Assembly: GCA_937901265.1 (NCBI GenBank)
Contig: CALCHA010000032.1
Span: 1-5,288, forward strand
Origin: an uncultured Phycisphaerales bacterium
GTDB taxonomy: Bacteria > Planctomycetota > Phycisphaerae > WQYP01
Reading direction: 5' to 3'
DNA length: 5,288 bases
Positions 1 to 5,233 of this stretch are shown here, in pieces; position 1 is the first letter of the stretch; the number at the start of each line of letters is the position of its first letter. The position numbers were made by a program, and so were the translations under genes. The notes below the pieces were generated by a model. It had not been told where the DNA came from. It made no database searches and was given only the letters and a program-made list of their open reading frames with translations.

Positions 1-182
1 TCGCCGTCGGCTACGGCCTGGCGAAGGCGATCAGCCTCTACGCCGGATGGCCCACGATTATTTCGCCGCTGGCGATCGTCCTGGGACTGGGGATGTCGAG
101 CCTGGTGGGCATCGTTTTTGGCTTCTGGCCCGCCCGGCAGGCCGCGCGAACCAACCCCATCGAGGCCCTTCGCGCGGGGTGA
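1..182 (+). CDS. MacB/FtsX-family ABC transporter permease, C-terminal fragment
   Basis: Only the last 59 codons are present (reading frame from base 3, stop TGA at 180-182); the 5' part lies outside the window. The fragment ends in a hydrophobic helix (about residues 21-41 of the fragment) followed by PARQAARTNPIEALRAG. This closely matches the C-terminal signature of MacB/LolC/FtsX-type permeases, where the last transmembrane helix is followed by a basic PAR.AA...PIEALR tail. By family knowledge these inner-membrane permeases pair with a MacB/LolD-like ATPase and act in mechanotransmission, lipoprotein sorting or efflux of peptides and macrolides. The fragment does not tell which. Its stop codon is only 5 bp from the stop of the convergent gene on the other strand, leaving no room for a private terminator. 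Confidence 0.85.
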   Translation, partial: AVGYGLAKAISLYAGWPTIISPLAIVLGLGMSSLVGIVFGFWPARQAARTNPIEALRAG

Positions 183-187
183 CCCCC

Positions 188-847
188 CTACCGCTCCGCA
201 TCCAGCCAGTTGAGCTTGTGGGCGACGACGATCACCGTGAGGGAGGTGAGTGCCAGGGCCACGGCCGCGGGCCAGGCGGCGGCGTAATCGAAGGTGATCC
301 CGGCATCAAAATAGATCTGGATGGGGAGCGTGCGTGTGCGTTCGCTGGTGCCCAGGAGCATCAGGGTGGCACCAAATTCGCCCAGTGCCCGGGCGAAACC
401 CAGGAGAAGCCCCGAGAGGATTCCGCCACGCGCCAGCGGGATGGCGATGTGGATCAACCGCTGCCACGCCGAGAGGCCGGCGATGCGGGCTTCCTCATCG
501 AACTCGCGGGGCAACGCGGCAAACGCGGCGCGGATGGGCAGGACCTGCAGCGGAAAGGAGACGATGGCGCTGGCGATGACGGCGGCCTTGAGCGTGAAGA
601 GCAGGCTGGCGCCGGTGATCCATCCATAGAGCCCCTGTTTGCCCAGGAGCAGCATCAGCAGAAAGCCGACGACGGTCGGCGGGAGCACCAGGGGGAGCAG
701 CAACGCAGAATCGAGCAGCCAGCGGCCCGGGAAGCGGCGCCGGGCCAGCAGGTAGGCCAGCGGAATCGCCACCAGCGCGTTAAGCGCTGTTGCGGCCAGC
801 GCCACCTCGACCGAGAGCGCCCAGGGACGTGCATAGGACCAGTTCAC
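188..847 (-). CDS. modB: Molybdate ABC transporter permease (ModB-like)
   Basis: This is a 219-residue inner-membrane permease, close to the usual ModB length of about 220-230. Visible landmarks are LPLVLPPTVVGFLL (about 51-64), an FPL..LPIR segment (about 98-106), and the cytoplasmic EAA loop that docks the ATPase, with E119-A120, G124 and P137. The C-terminal part has FARALGEFGATLMLLG (about 151-166), then TRTLPIQIY. The PLVLPP...G and ARALGEFGAT signatures are those of ModB in the molybdate importer ModABC; the related sulfate permease CysT/CysU is the main alternative. The start chosen is GTG at 847, because the conserved family sequence begins about there. The frame stays open to 1231, but that part is low-complexity and antisense to the next gene. 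A G-rich stretch about 11 nt upstream is a poor ribosome binding site. No modA or modC is adjacent in the window: the gene is flanked by a convergent permease and a divergent membrane-protein gene. Confidence 0.85.
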   Translation of the reverse strand: MNWSYARPWALSVEVALAATALNALVAIPLAYLLARRRFPGRWLLDSALLLPLVLPPTVVGFLLMLLLGKQGLYGWITGASLLFTLKAAVIASAIVSFPLQVLPIRAAFAALPREFDEEARIAGLSAWQRLIHIAIPLARGGILSGLLLGFARALGEFGATLMLLGTSERTRTLPIQIYFDAGITFDYAAAWPAAVALALTSLTVIVVAHKLNWLDAER

Positions 848-919
848 GGTTGCATCATCCCCGCCCCGCCCGGCAGGGTCCAGCGTCGCGCGCCCCGGGC
901 GCCTTCCCGCGCGGCCCGA

Positions 920-948
920 TTGCATGGGGCCCGCGCGGGCGGTAGATT
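920..948 (+). promoter_or_regulatory. Candidate sigma-70-type promoter for the 984-3342 operon
   Basis: A -35-like TTGCAT (920-925) and a -10-like TAGATT (943-948) are separated by exactly 17 bp. Each matches 4 of 6 bases of the consensus. This is an A/T-richer patch in otherwise very GC-rich DNA, and it would start transcription near 955, about 30 bp before the ATG at 984. The spacer contains the perfect palindrome GCCCGCGCGGGC (929-940), and the expected start site falls within TGCACAGTGCA (951-961). The assignment rests on spacing and position only. Confidence 0.4.
929..940. repeat. 12-bp perfect palindrome within the candidate promoter spacer
   Basis: GCCCGCGCGGGC is fully self-complementary with no loop, so it is more likely a protein-binding dyad, or chance in GC-rich DNA, than an RNA hairpin. 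It lies between the -35-like and -10-like hexamers. Confidence 0.35.
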
Positions 949-950
949 TT

Positions 951-961
951 TGCACAGTGCA
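951..961. repeat. Short dyad TGCAC-A-GTGCA near the predicted transcription start
   Basis: This 11-bp sequence has two perfect 5-bp arms around a single A. It lies just downstream of the -10-like hexamer and 22 bp before the ATG at 984. The position would suit an operator, but no cognate regulator is seen in the window. Confidence 0.3.
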
Positions 962-983
962 TTCCACCACGAGCGAGGCAGCG

Positions 984-1586
984 ATGGCCGACGAGGGCGA
1001 ATATGAACTCAAAGATGACGGCGACATGGCCGAGGTGCATGGTTCCCCCGGCGACGGCTGGGGCAAGGGACCGCGCCCGGGCGATCCCGATTTCGTGCCC
1101 CCGGCCGTGGTGATCGAATCGAAGCCGGTGGCCGCCAAGGCCGCCGCGCCCGAGCCGGATTCGGTGGACGCCGCTCCCCCGCTTGAAGTCGCGGATGCCG
1201 AGGATGTCGCCAAAAACAAGGCAATGGCCATCCTGGGCTATATTTTCTTCCCCATCCCGCTGCTGGCGGCGCCGCAGTCCCGCTTCGCCCGGTTCCACGC
1301 CAACCAGGGGCTCATCACGATGATCCTGTGGTTCGCCGCGGTCATCGGATGCGTCGTTTGCTGGGCGGGCAACTTGCTTGTCCACACGCTCCTTGCGAAT
1401 ATTGCCATCCTTGTGCTGTTCTTCGGATGCCTCCTTTATCTCCTTCAGCCCGCGCTGCTGATGGGTGCCATGGCGATGATGCTCCTGGGGATCGTCAACG
1501 CCGCCAACGGCGAGCTGAAGGAACTCCCCGTCGTGGGGACCTGGCGCCTGTTGAAAAGTGAACCCGACAAAAAGGTGGACCCATGA
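984..1586 (+). CDS. DUF4870/Tic20-like four-helix membrane protein with acidic Pro-rich N-terminus
   Basis: This 200-residue protein has two parts. Residues 1-76 are hydrophilic, acidic and rich in Pro and Ala, and look disordered. Residues about 77-192 hold four hydrophobic segments (about 80-96, 110-128, 132-155, 157-173). Two family landmarks are clear: RFARFHANQGL (100-110), where helix 1 joins helix 2, and the closing segment GIVNAANGELKELPVVG (169-185). Both fit the DUF4870/Tic20-like family, whose bacterial members have no settled biochemical role. The start at 984 is chosen over the upstream in-frame ATG at 924 because GAGG lies 5 nt before it, and because 924 falls inside the candidate promoter. 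The stop overlaps the next start as ATGA (1583-1586), so the two are probably translationally coupled. The family match is from memory of its motifs. Function is unknown; a membrane-assembly or accessory role is only a guess. Confidence 0.8.
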   Translation: MADEGEYELKDDGDMAEVHGSPGDGWGKGPRPGDPDFVPPAVVIESKPVAAKAAAPEPDSVDAAPPLEVADAEDVAKNKAMAILGYIFFPIPLLAAPQSRFARFHANQGLITMILWFAAVIGCVVCWAGNLLVHTLLANIAILVLFFGCLLYLLQPALLMGAMAMMLLGIVNAANGELKELPVVGTWRLLKSEPDKKVDP

Positions 1587-2284
1587 CCAACCCCGCTCCT
1601 TCCGCTCCGGGCGGGATTCCCAAGTGGCTCCTCGTGCTCGTCGCGGTGCTGCTGGTGATCGTGCTGGGATGCTGCGGAGTCTTCACCGTGTGCAGCTTCC
1701 TCGTACGCCGCGGGGCGCAGACCGCCGGCAGCGCCCTGGACGTGGCCATCAAGCAGGCCCAGGCCGAGGCAGAACGCCAGGCGGAAGCGGCACGCCAACG
1801 CGCTATGGAGCAAGCAACCCAGGGCGTCCTTCCGGCGCCCGCCCCGGGTGAAGGGGACAACACCGGACCCGAAACCGGGGGCAACGCCCCCCGGCCCGCG
1901 GCGCCCACCGTCACGCCCGGCGGCGGCGCGTCCACGGGCACCCCTGCCGGCGGCAGCGCCGCTCCAACCCCCCGCGCCGTCCGCCTTCCCACCAACTTCC
2001 CGAAAGATGTCCCCCTCCAGCCCGGCCTGACGCCCACCTTCCAGGCGGCGGACAACACCGCGGGCTCCGGGGCGGTCACTTTCGAAGGCAAGGTCGATCG
2101 GCAGACCCTCCTCGACTACTACGCCAAACAAATGAAAGACAATGGCTGGACGGAAGCGCACAGCGTCGAAATGGGGGAGATCACGCAGGTCCAATACACC
2201 AAGGACGCGCGCGAAGTCGTCGTTCAGGTCAGCCCCGGCGACAATGGTCACACCAACGCGCTCATCAGTTATGGTAAAAACTAG
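1583..2284 (+). CDS. Single-pass membrane protein with Pro/Gly linker and conserved-looking C-terminal domain, unknown function
   Basis: I do not recognise a named family. The 233 residues read as follows: a short polar N-terminus (1-13); one strongly hydrophobic segment (about 14-41) that includes Cys30-Cys31; an Ala/Gln/Glu/Arg-rich, probably helical stretch (about 45-80); a Pro/Gly/Ala/Thr low-complexity linker (about 82-133); and a compact C-terminal domain (about 134-233). That domain starts LPTNFPKDVPLQPG, continues VTFEGKVDRQTLLDYYAKQMKDNGW in two adjoining parts, and ends in alternating hydrophobic residues suggesting beta strands. The pattern of an FP.DVP.. opening followed by F(Y)..M...GW recurs in secreted or anchored hypothetical proteins. 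The likely topology is a signal anchor with the C-terminal domain outside the cytoplasm; VLGC at 27-30 could be a poor lipobox. AAGGTGG (1572-1578) precedes the start, which overlaps the upstream stop as ATGA. Confidence 0.8.
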   Translation: MTNPAPSAPGGIPKWLLVLVAVLLVIVLGCCGVFTVCSFLVRRGAQTAGSALDVAIKQAQAEAERQAEAARQRAMEQATQGVLPAPAPGEGDNTGPETGGNAPRPAAPTVTPGGGASTGTPAGGSAAPTPRAVRLPTNFPKDVPLQPGLTPTFQAADNTAGSGAVTFEGKVDRQTLLDYYAKQMKDNGWTEAHSVEMGEITQVQYTKDAREVVVQVSPGDNGHTNALISYGKN

Positions 2285-2313
2285 CGCACGCCCCCTGCAC
2301 TCAGGATCCCGCC

Positions 2314-3342
2314 GTGTGGTTCGACGGACACCTCGACTTCCCCTACCTCGCCGACCACGGCCGCGATCTGCGCCGCTCTCCCGAAGACTGCGGCGGCTCT
2401 CTCCAGCCGGCGGGCATCACGTTCCCGTCGCTGCGCGCCGCCGAGATTCGCTGGGCCGTCGGCACCCTCTTCGTGCGGAAGCGCCGCAATCTCCCCGCCG
2501 ATGATGGCCCCTGGAGCTTCGACACGCCCGACGAAGCCCATGCGGCGGCCCTGCGGCAACTCGATCTATACGAAACGTGGCAGCGCGACGGTCTGCTGCA
2601 GATCGCTGGTGCCGACAGTGCCCCCCCACCGGCCACGCCCGCGCCGCTGACGCTGCTTCTCGCCATGGAAGGCGCCGCCGCGCTGCGCTCGCTGGACGAC
2701 CTGCCGGCGTTCGTGAATCGCGGCCTGCGGATCGTGGGCCTGGCATGGGCTGAGGGCTCTGCCTGGGCCGGCGGGGATCAATCCGGCGGAGACCTCACGA
2801 GCGCCGGCCGCGAGCTGGTGCGTGCTCTCGATCGCCACCGGCTGATCCACGACGTTTCGCATCTGAGCGAGGCGGCCTTCTGGTCGCTGCTTGGGGAGGC
2901 GCGCGGGCCGGTGATCGCCTCCCACTCCAATTGCCGCGCGTTGCTGCCCGGCCGCAAGCATCCTGAGCGTCACCTGTCGGATGCGCAGATTCGCGCCCTG
3001 GCGGCGGCCGGGGGGGTGATCGGCGTGAACCTTTTTGGTCGATTCCTCGTGGAAGATGCCCAGGCGGCGGCAGGTGGCAAGCGGGCGACGATTGGCGACG
3101 TGGTGCGGCACGCCGAGCACCTCGCGCAGATCGCCGGCCGGCGCGACTGCGTCGCCCTGGGCTCCGATGCCGACAGCGGGTTTTCCACCGAGCTGCTTCC
3201 GGCGGGCCTGGAACGCCCCGAAGTCTGGCCCGTGCTCGCCGGTGCGCTGAGCGATGCCGGGTGGTCGGATGACGAGCTGGAGGGTTTTAAGTGGCGGAAC
3301 TGGACCCGCGTGCTGCTGGGCGGGCGTTCCCCCAAGGCGTGA
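2314..3342 (+). CDS. Peptidase M19 family (membrane dipeptidase) metallohydrolase
   Basis: This 342-residue protein is a zinc-dependent dipeptidase of the amidohydrolase superfamily (M19, renal dipeptidase type), which cleaves dipeptides, often including D-amino acids. The GTG start at 2314 gives the family N-terminus WFDGHLDFPYL at once, and AGGA (2303-2306) is 7 nt upstream. Metal-site residues are visible: H6 and D8 (GHLD), E119 (MEG, the bridging acid), H183 (DVSHLS) and H204 (IASHSN). The block LTSAG..LV before DVSHLS, the R219-HLSDAQ..ALAAAGGVIGVN stretch and GSDADSG (283-289, with D285 as the active-site Asp) complete the pattern. The position of the substrate-binding His in vertebrate dipeptidase (LTLTH) appears to be W145 here (VGLAW); my recollection is that some bacterial subgroups also carry Trp there. 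No signal peptide is visible, so the enzyme is probably cytoplasmic. It lies 29 bp after the preceding gene, probably in the same operon. Confidence 0.92.
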   Translation: MWFDGHLDFPYLADHGRDLRRSPEDCGGSLQPAGITFPSLRAAEIRWAVGTLFVRKRRNLPADDGPWSFDTPDEAHAAALRQLDLYETWQRDGLLQIAGADSAPPPATPAPLTLLLAMEGAAALRSLDDLPAFVNRGLRIVGLAWAEGSAWAGGDQSGGDLTSAGRELVRALDRHRLIHDVSHLSEAAFWSLLGEARGPVIASHSNCRALLPGRKHPERHLSDAQIRALAAAGGVIGVNLFGRFLVEDAQAAAGGKRATIGDVVRHAEHLAQIAGRRDCVALGSDADSGFSTELLPAGLERPEVWPVLAGALSDAGWSDDELEGFKWRNWTRVLLGGRSPKA

Positions 3343-3374
3343 AGGCCGTTCCCCCTGGCCATGTTGATGGCGGG

Positions 3375-3405
3375 GCGAGAGGCAAATAAGGCTCGGCTTT
3401 TTTTT
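3375..3405 (+). terminator. Weak candidate intrinsic terminator after the M19 gene
   Basis: A short stem GCGAG (3375-3379) pairs with CTCGGC (3392-3397, one G bulged) around a 12-nt loop, followed directly by eight T (3398-3405). The T-run is the only one of this length in the window and it lies 55 bp after the M19 stop. A second imperfect pairing (CCCC near 3351-3355 with GGGG at 3372-3375) could extend the structure. The stem is weak for a GC-rich genome, so confidence is moderate. Confidence 0.4.
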
Positions 3406-3428
3406 CGCTGGGGCGATCGCAGGTTTTG

Positions 3429-3437
3429 TGGCATAGT
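3429..3437 (+). promoter_or_regulatory. Weak extended -10-like element upstream of the beta-CASP gene
   Basis: TGGCATAGT resembles an extended -10 (TGn followed by a hexamer matching 4 of 6), about 35 bp before the ATG at 3472. No convincing -35 lies 16-18 bp upstream. It is listed because the preceding T-run suggests that transcription ends and must restart here. Confidence 0.22.
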
Positions 3438-3471
3438 CTCACGATATTCCTTCGCGCCCAGAGGACCCCTC

Positions 3472-4851
3472 ATGGAAATCCACTTCCACGGTGCCTGCCG
3501 CACGGTGACGGGCTCGCTTCATGAAATCCGCGCCGCGGGCAAGGTCCTGCTGCTCGATGTGGGCGCCTTTCAGGGCCGCCGCGAGGAGGCTCGCAGGATC
3601 AACGCCACGTTTGATTTCGATATCGCCTCCGTCGACGCCGTGGTGCTCTCTCACGCCCACGCCGATCACTGCGGGAACTTGCCGAACCTCGTGAAGCAGG
3701 GCTACGCCGGCCCCATCTTCTGCACTCCCGCCACCGCCGCCGTCACCGCCCTGATGTTGGTGGACGCCGCCAAAATTCAGGAGGAGGACGCGGCCTACCT
3801 CAATCAGAAAACCGAAAAGTCCTGGCAGGGCGAGATCGTCCCCCTCTTTACACGGCAGGACGCGATCGACACCATCGAGCGCTTCGTGCCCATCGCCTAC
3901 CGCAAGCCCACCGAAATTGCCGGCGCCGGTAGCGGCCTTTTCGTGGAGCTGCGCGACGCGGGGCACACGCTGGGCTCCGCGGCCGTCCGCCTCACCGATA
4001 CCCGCACCGGCAAGCGCCTCGTCTTCACCGGCGACGTTGGCCGCCCCAACGCCCCGCTCCTGCAGAACCCCGATCCTTTTTCCGAAGCCAACGCCGTCAT
4101 TTCCGAATGCACCTATGGCGGAAAAACCCACGCGCCCATGAGCGAAATCCCCGCCCTCCTCGCCGGCGTCGTCAACCAGACGGTGAACCGCGGCGGCGTC
4201 CTGATGATCCCCGCCTTCGCCCTCGGCCGCACGCAGGTCATGGTCGAAATACTCCACCAGCTGCGCGATCGCGGCGCTATTCCGCGCAACCTCCCGATCT
4301 ACGTCGACTCCCCCCTTGCGACGCGCCTCACCGACGTCCACCGCAAGTTTTACGACCTGCTCGATGAGGAAACGCGACGCATGCTCGACCCCTTCGATTT
4401 CCCCAACCTGACCTACGTCGGCACGCCGCAGGAATCGCGGGAGCTCAACGCCAGACGGGACCCCTTCATCGTCATCGCCGGCAGCGGCATGTGCGAAAGC
4501 GGACGGATCGTGCACCACCTGAAGCACCACGTTCACGATCCGCGTTCCACCCTCCTGCTCCCCGGGTATCAGGCCGCCAACACGCTGGGCCGCCGGCTGC
4601 AGGATGGCGAGAAGCTGGTGTGGATGCTGGGCGACCGCATCCCGGTGCGTTGCGGCGTGCAGACGCTGCAGGGCCTCTCGGCGCATGCGGACGGCGGCGA
4701 GCTGATCCGCTACTGCAAACCGCTGCGCGGTGCGTCCGTTTATCTGGTGCATGGGGAAGTCCCGCAGGCCGAGGCACACGCCGCCGCCCTCGCCGCCGCC
4801 GGCTTCGGCATGGCCACCATCGCGACGCGCGGGGACGTCGTTGCGGTGTGA
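3472..4851 (+). CDS. MBL-fold beta-CASP ribonuclease (RNA-specificity-domain family, CPSF73/TTHA0252-like)
   Basis: This complete 459-residue protein belongs to the metallo-beta-lactamase fold with a beta-CASP insertion. By family knowledge these are zinc-dependent endo- or exonucleases acting on RNA, related to the CPSF73/Ysh1 processing nucleases. Metal ligands are visible: the HAHADH motif at 61-66, H165 (DAGHTLGS) and D188 (FTGDVGR), followed by SECTYGG (211-217, with E212). The beta-CASP part shows IPAFALGRTQ (246-255), VDSPLA (278-283), GSGMCESGRIVHHL (337-350) and GYQAANTLGRRL (365-376). The C-terminal MBL half has GLSAHAD (401-407), with the conserved motif C His at 405, and YLVHGE (424-429). 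All catalytic positions look intact. ATG 3472 is chosen because AGAGGA (3460-3465) lies 6 nt upstream and the family N-terminus starts there. The in-frame extension back to 3361 is not family-like. The gene appears to form its own transcription unit, converging on tRNA-Gly. Confidence 0.95.
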   Translation: MEIHFHGACRTVTGSLHEIRAAGKVLLLDVGAFQGRREEARRINATFDFDIASVDAVVLSHAHADHCGNLPNLVKQGYAGPIFCTPATAAVTALMLVDAAKIQEEDAAYLNQKTEKSWQGEIVPLFTRQDAIDTIERFVPIAYRKPTEIAGAGSGLFVELRDAGHTLGSAAVRLTDTRTGKRLVFTGDVGRPNAPLLQNPDPFSEANAVISECTYGGKTHAPMSEIPALLAGVVNQTVNRGGVLMIPAFALGRTQVMVEILHQLRDRGAIPRNLPIYVDSPLATRLTDVHRKFYDLLDEETRRMLDPFDFPNLTYVGTPQESRELNARRDPFIVIAGSGMCESGRIVHHLKHHVHDPRSTLLLPGYQAANTLGRRLQDGEKLVWMLGDRIPVRCGVQTLQGLSAHADGGELIRYCKPLRGASVYLVHGEVPQAEAHAAALAAAGFGMATIATRGDVVAV

Positions 4852-4852
4852 A

Positions 4853-4884
4853 AACGCGCGAGGCGCGTTCACGCGCCCCCTCGC
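4853..4884 (+). terminator. GC-rich hairpin cluster after the beta-CASP stop codon
   Basis: This region can fold in two exclusive ways. One is AACGCG (4853-4858) with CGCGTT (4864-4869). The other is the longer GCGAGGCGCG (4858-4867) with CGCG plus CCTCGC (4872-4875 and 4879-4884), around a TTCA loop with a three-C bulge. The longer form is the more stable by eye. No T-run follows, so it may be an mRNA 3'-end structure or a Rho-independent terminator without a U-tract. Confidence 0.4.
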
Positions 4885-4887
4885 CGC

Positions 4888-4928
4888 AAAAACGAAAACC
4901 GCCGCAAAGCATCCCCTTGGCGGCGGTT
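4888..4928 (-). terminator. Intrinsic terminator of tRNA-Gly
   Basis: Read on the - strand, AACCGCCGC (plus-strand complement 4920-4928) pairs perfectly over 9 bp with GCGGCGGTT (complement 4897-4905). After a G-A mismatch, AAG/CTT adds three inner pairs. The stem is followed by TTTTCGTTTTT (complement 4888-4898, partly overlapping the stem end). It starts 8 nt after the tRNA 3' end, the classical place and shape for a tRNA terminator. Confidence 0.8.
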
Positions 4929-4935
4929 CACCATA

Positions 4936-5007
4936 AGCGGGCGAAGGGATTCGAACCCTCGACCAACAGCTTGGAAGGCTGTGACTCTACCACTGAGTTA
5001 CGCCCGC
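4936..5007 (-). tRNA. tRNA-Gly (anticodon TCC)
   Basis: This 72-nt gene folds as a full cloverleaf. The acceptor stem is GCGGGCG/CGCCCGC (5001-5007 with 4937-4943). The D arm is ACTC/GAGT with loop AGTGGTA. The anticodon stem ACAGC/GCTGT has loop CTTCCAA, giving anticodon TCC (complement of 4973-4975), which reads GGA and probably GGG. The T arm GAGGG/CCCTT has loop TTCGAAT. The discriminator base is T (U in the RNA), as usual for bacterial tRNA-Gly. CCA is not encoded (the next - strand bases are TAT), so a CCA-adding enzyme is required. The gene is convergent with the beta-CASP gene and divergent from tRNA-Ala. Confidence 0.97.
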
Positions 5008-5031
5008 ATGCCCGCCCGAAAGCGGTCCCGC

Positions 5032-5037
5032 AGTGTA
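5032..5037 (-). promoter_or_regulatory. Possible -10 element of tRNA-Gly
   Basis: On the - strand TACACT lies 24 bp upstream of the mature 5' end and matches the -10 consensus at 4 of 6 positions. The -35 position at a 17-18 bp spacing reads TTCCCC or TTTCCC, which is poor. Listed only because the tRNA must be transcribed from this side. Confidence 0.25.
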
Positions 5038-5076
5038 GCGAAAACCCGCCTGAAGGGGAAATCCACCCGCAGAATT

Positions 5077-5100
5077 TGCTGAGGAAGTTCGTCCTCAGCA
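5077..5100. repeat. Perfect 9-bp inverted repeat between the divergent tRNA genes
   Basis: TGCTGAGGA (5077-5085) and TCCTCAGCA (5092-5100) are exact reverse complements around a 6-nt spacer (AGTTCG). No T-run follows on either strand, so a terminator is unlikely. It lies upstream of both tRNA promoters, in a stretch with no gene, and could be a protein-binding dyad or the hairpin of an unannotated RNA. The rest of the 5008-5233 spacer shows only the tRNA promoters. Confidence 0.6.
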
Positions 5101-5166
5101 TCCGTCGCAACCCCGCCGCGGTCTGCGCCGCTCCCCTTTTCCCGAAAAACCGCCCAATTCATCCGC

Positions 5167-5196
5167 TGGACACCGCCCCTCCTTTCCGCGTATCAT
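5167..5196 (+). promoter_or_regulatory. Promoter of tRNA-Ala
   Basis: TGGACA (5167-5172, 5 of 6 to TTGACA) and TATCAT (5191-5196, 5 of 6 to TATAAT) are spaced by 18 bp. This places the start near 5203, about 30 nt before the mature tRNA 5' end. It is the best sigma-70-like promoter in the window. The 5' leader would contain CTTCC-AC-GGAAG (5207-5218). Confidence 0.65.
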
Positions 5197-5233
5197 ACCT
5201 TTCCCTCTTCCACGGAAGCGTGGCCCCAACCCC

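Noticed and set aside
929..948. Palindrome followed by T-rich bases read as an intrinsic terminator
   Set aside because: The dyad has no loop, and the T-run is separated from it and only five bases long. No gene on the + strand ends just upstream. A promoter reading fits better.
47..1006. Long open frame on the + strand opposite modB
   Set aside because: Composition is Gly/Arg/Gln-rich without domain features, it runs antisense to a clear ModB, and it overlaps the end of the first permease in another frame. Open frames like this are common in GC-rich DNA.
848..1231. N-terminal extension of modB
   Set aside because: The frame stays open, but the added residues are low-complexity Gly/Ala/Arg/Pro, overlap the start of the divergent gene antisense, and have no counterpart in ModB.
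1445..2251. Open frames on the - strand opposite the DUF4870 and anchored-protein genes
   Set aside because: Gly/Arg/Ala-rich shadow translation; the + strand genes have ribosome binding sites, membrane segments and coupled ends.
3361..3471. 37-residue N-terminal extension of the beta-CASP protein
   Set aside because: The family sequence begins at the ATG at 3472, which has a good ribosome binding site. The extension covers the T-run and the likely promoter region.
3439..4872. 477-codon open frame antisense to the beta-CASP gene
   Set aside because: Translation is rich in Gly, Val, Asp and His with no recognisable domain. It mirrors the codon usage of the real gene, in which every catalytic motif is intact.
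4928..5110. 60-codon open frame on the - strand over tRNA-Gly
   Set aside because: Its C-terminal half (NSVVESQPSKLLVEGSNPF) is the well-known false translation of a tRNA-Gly gene.
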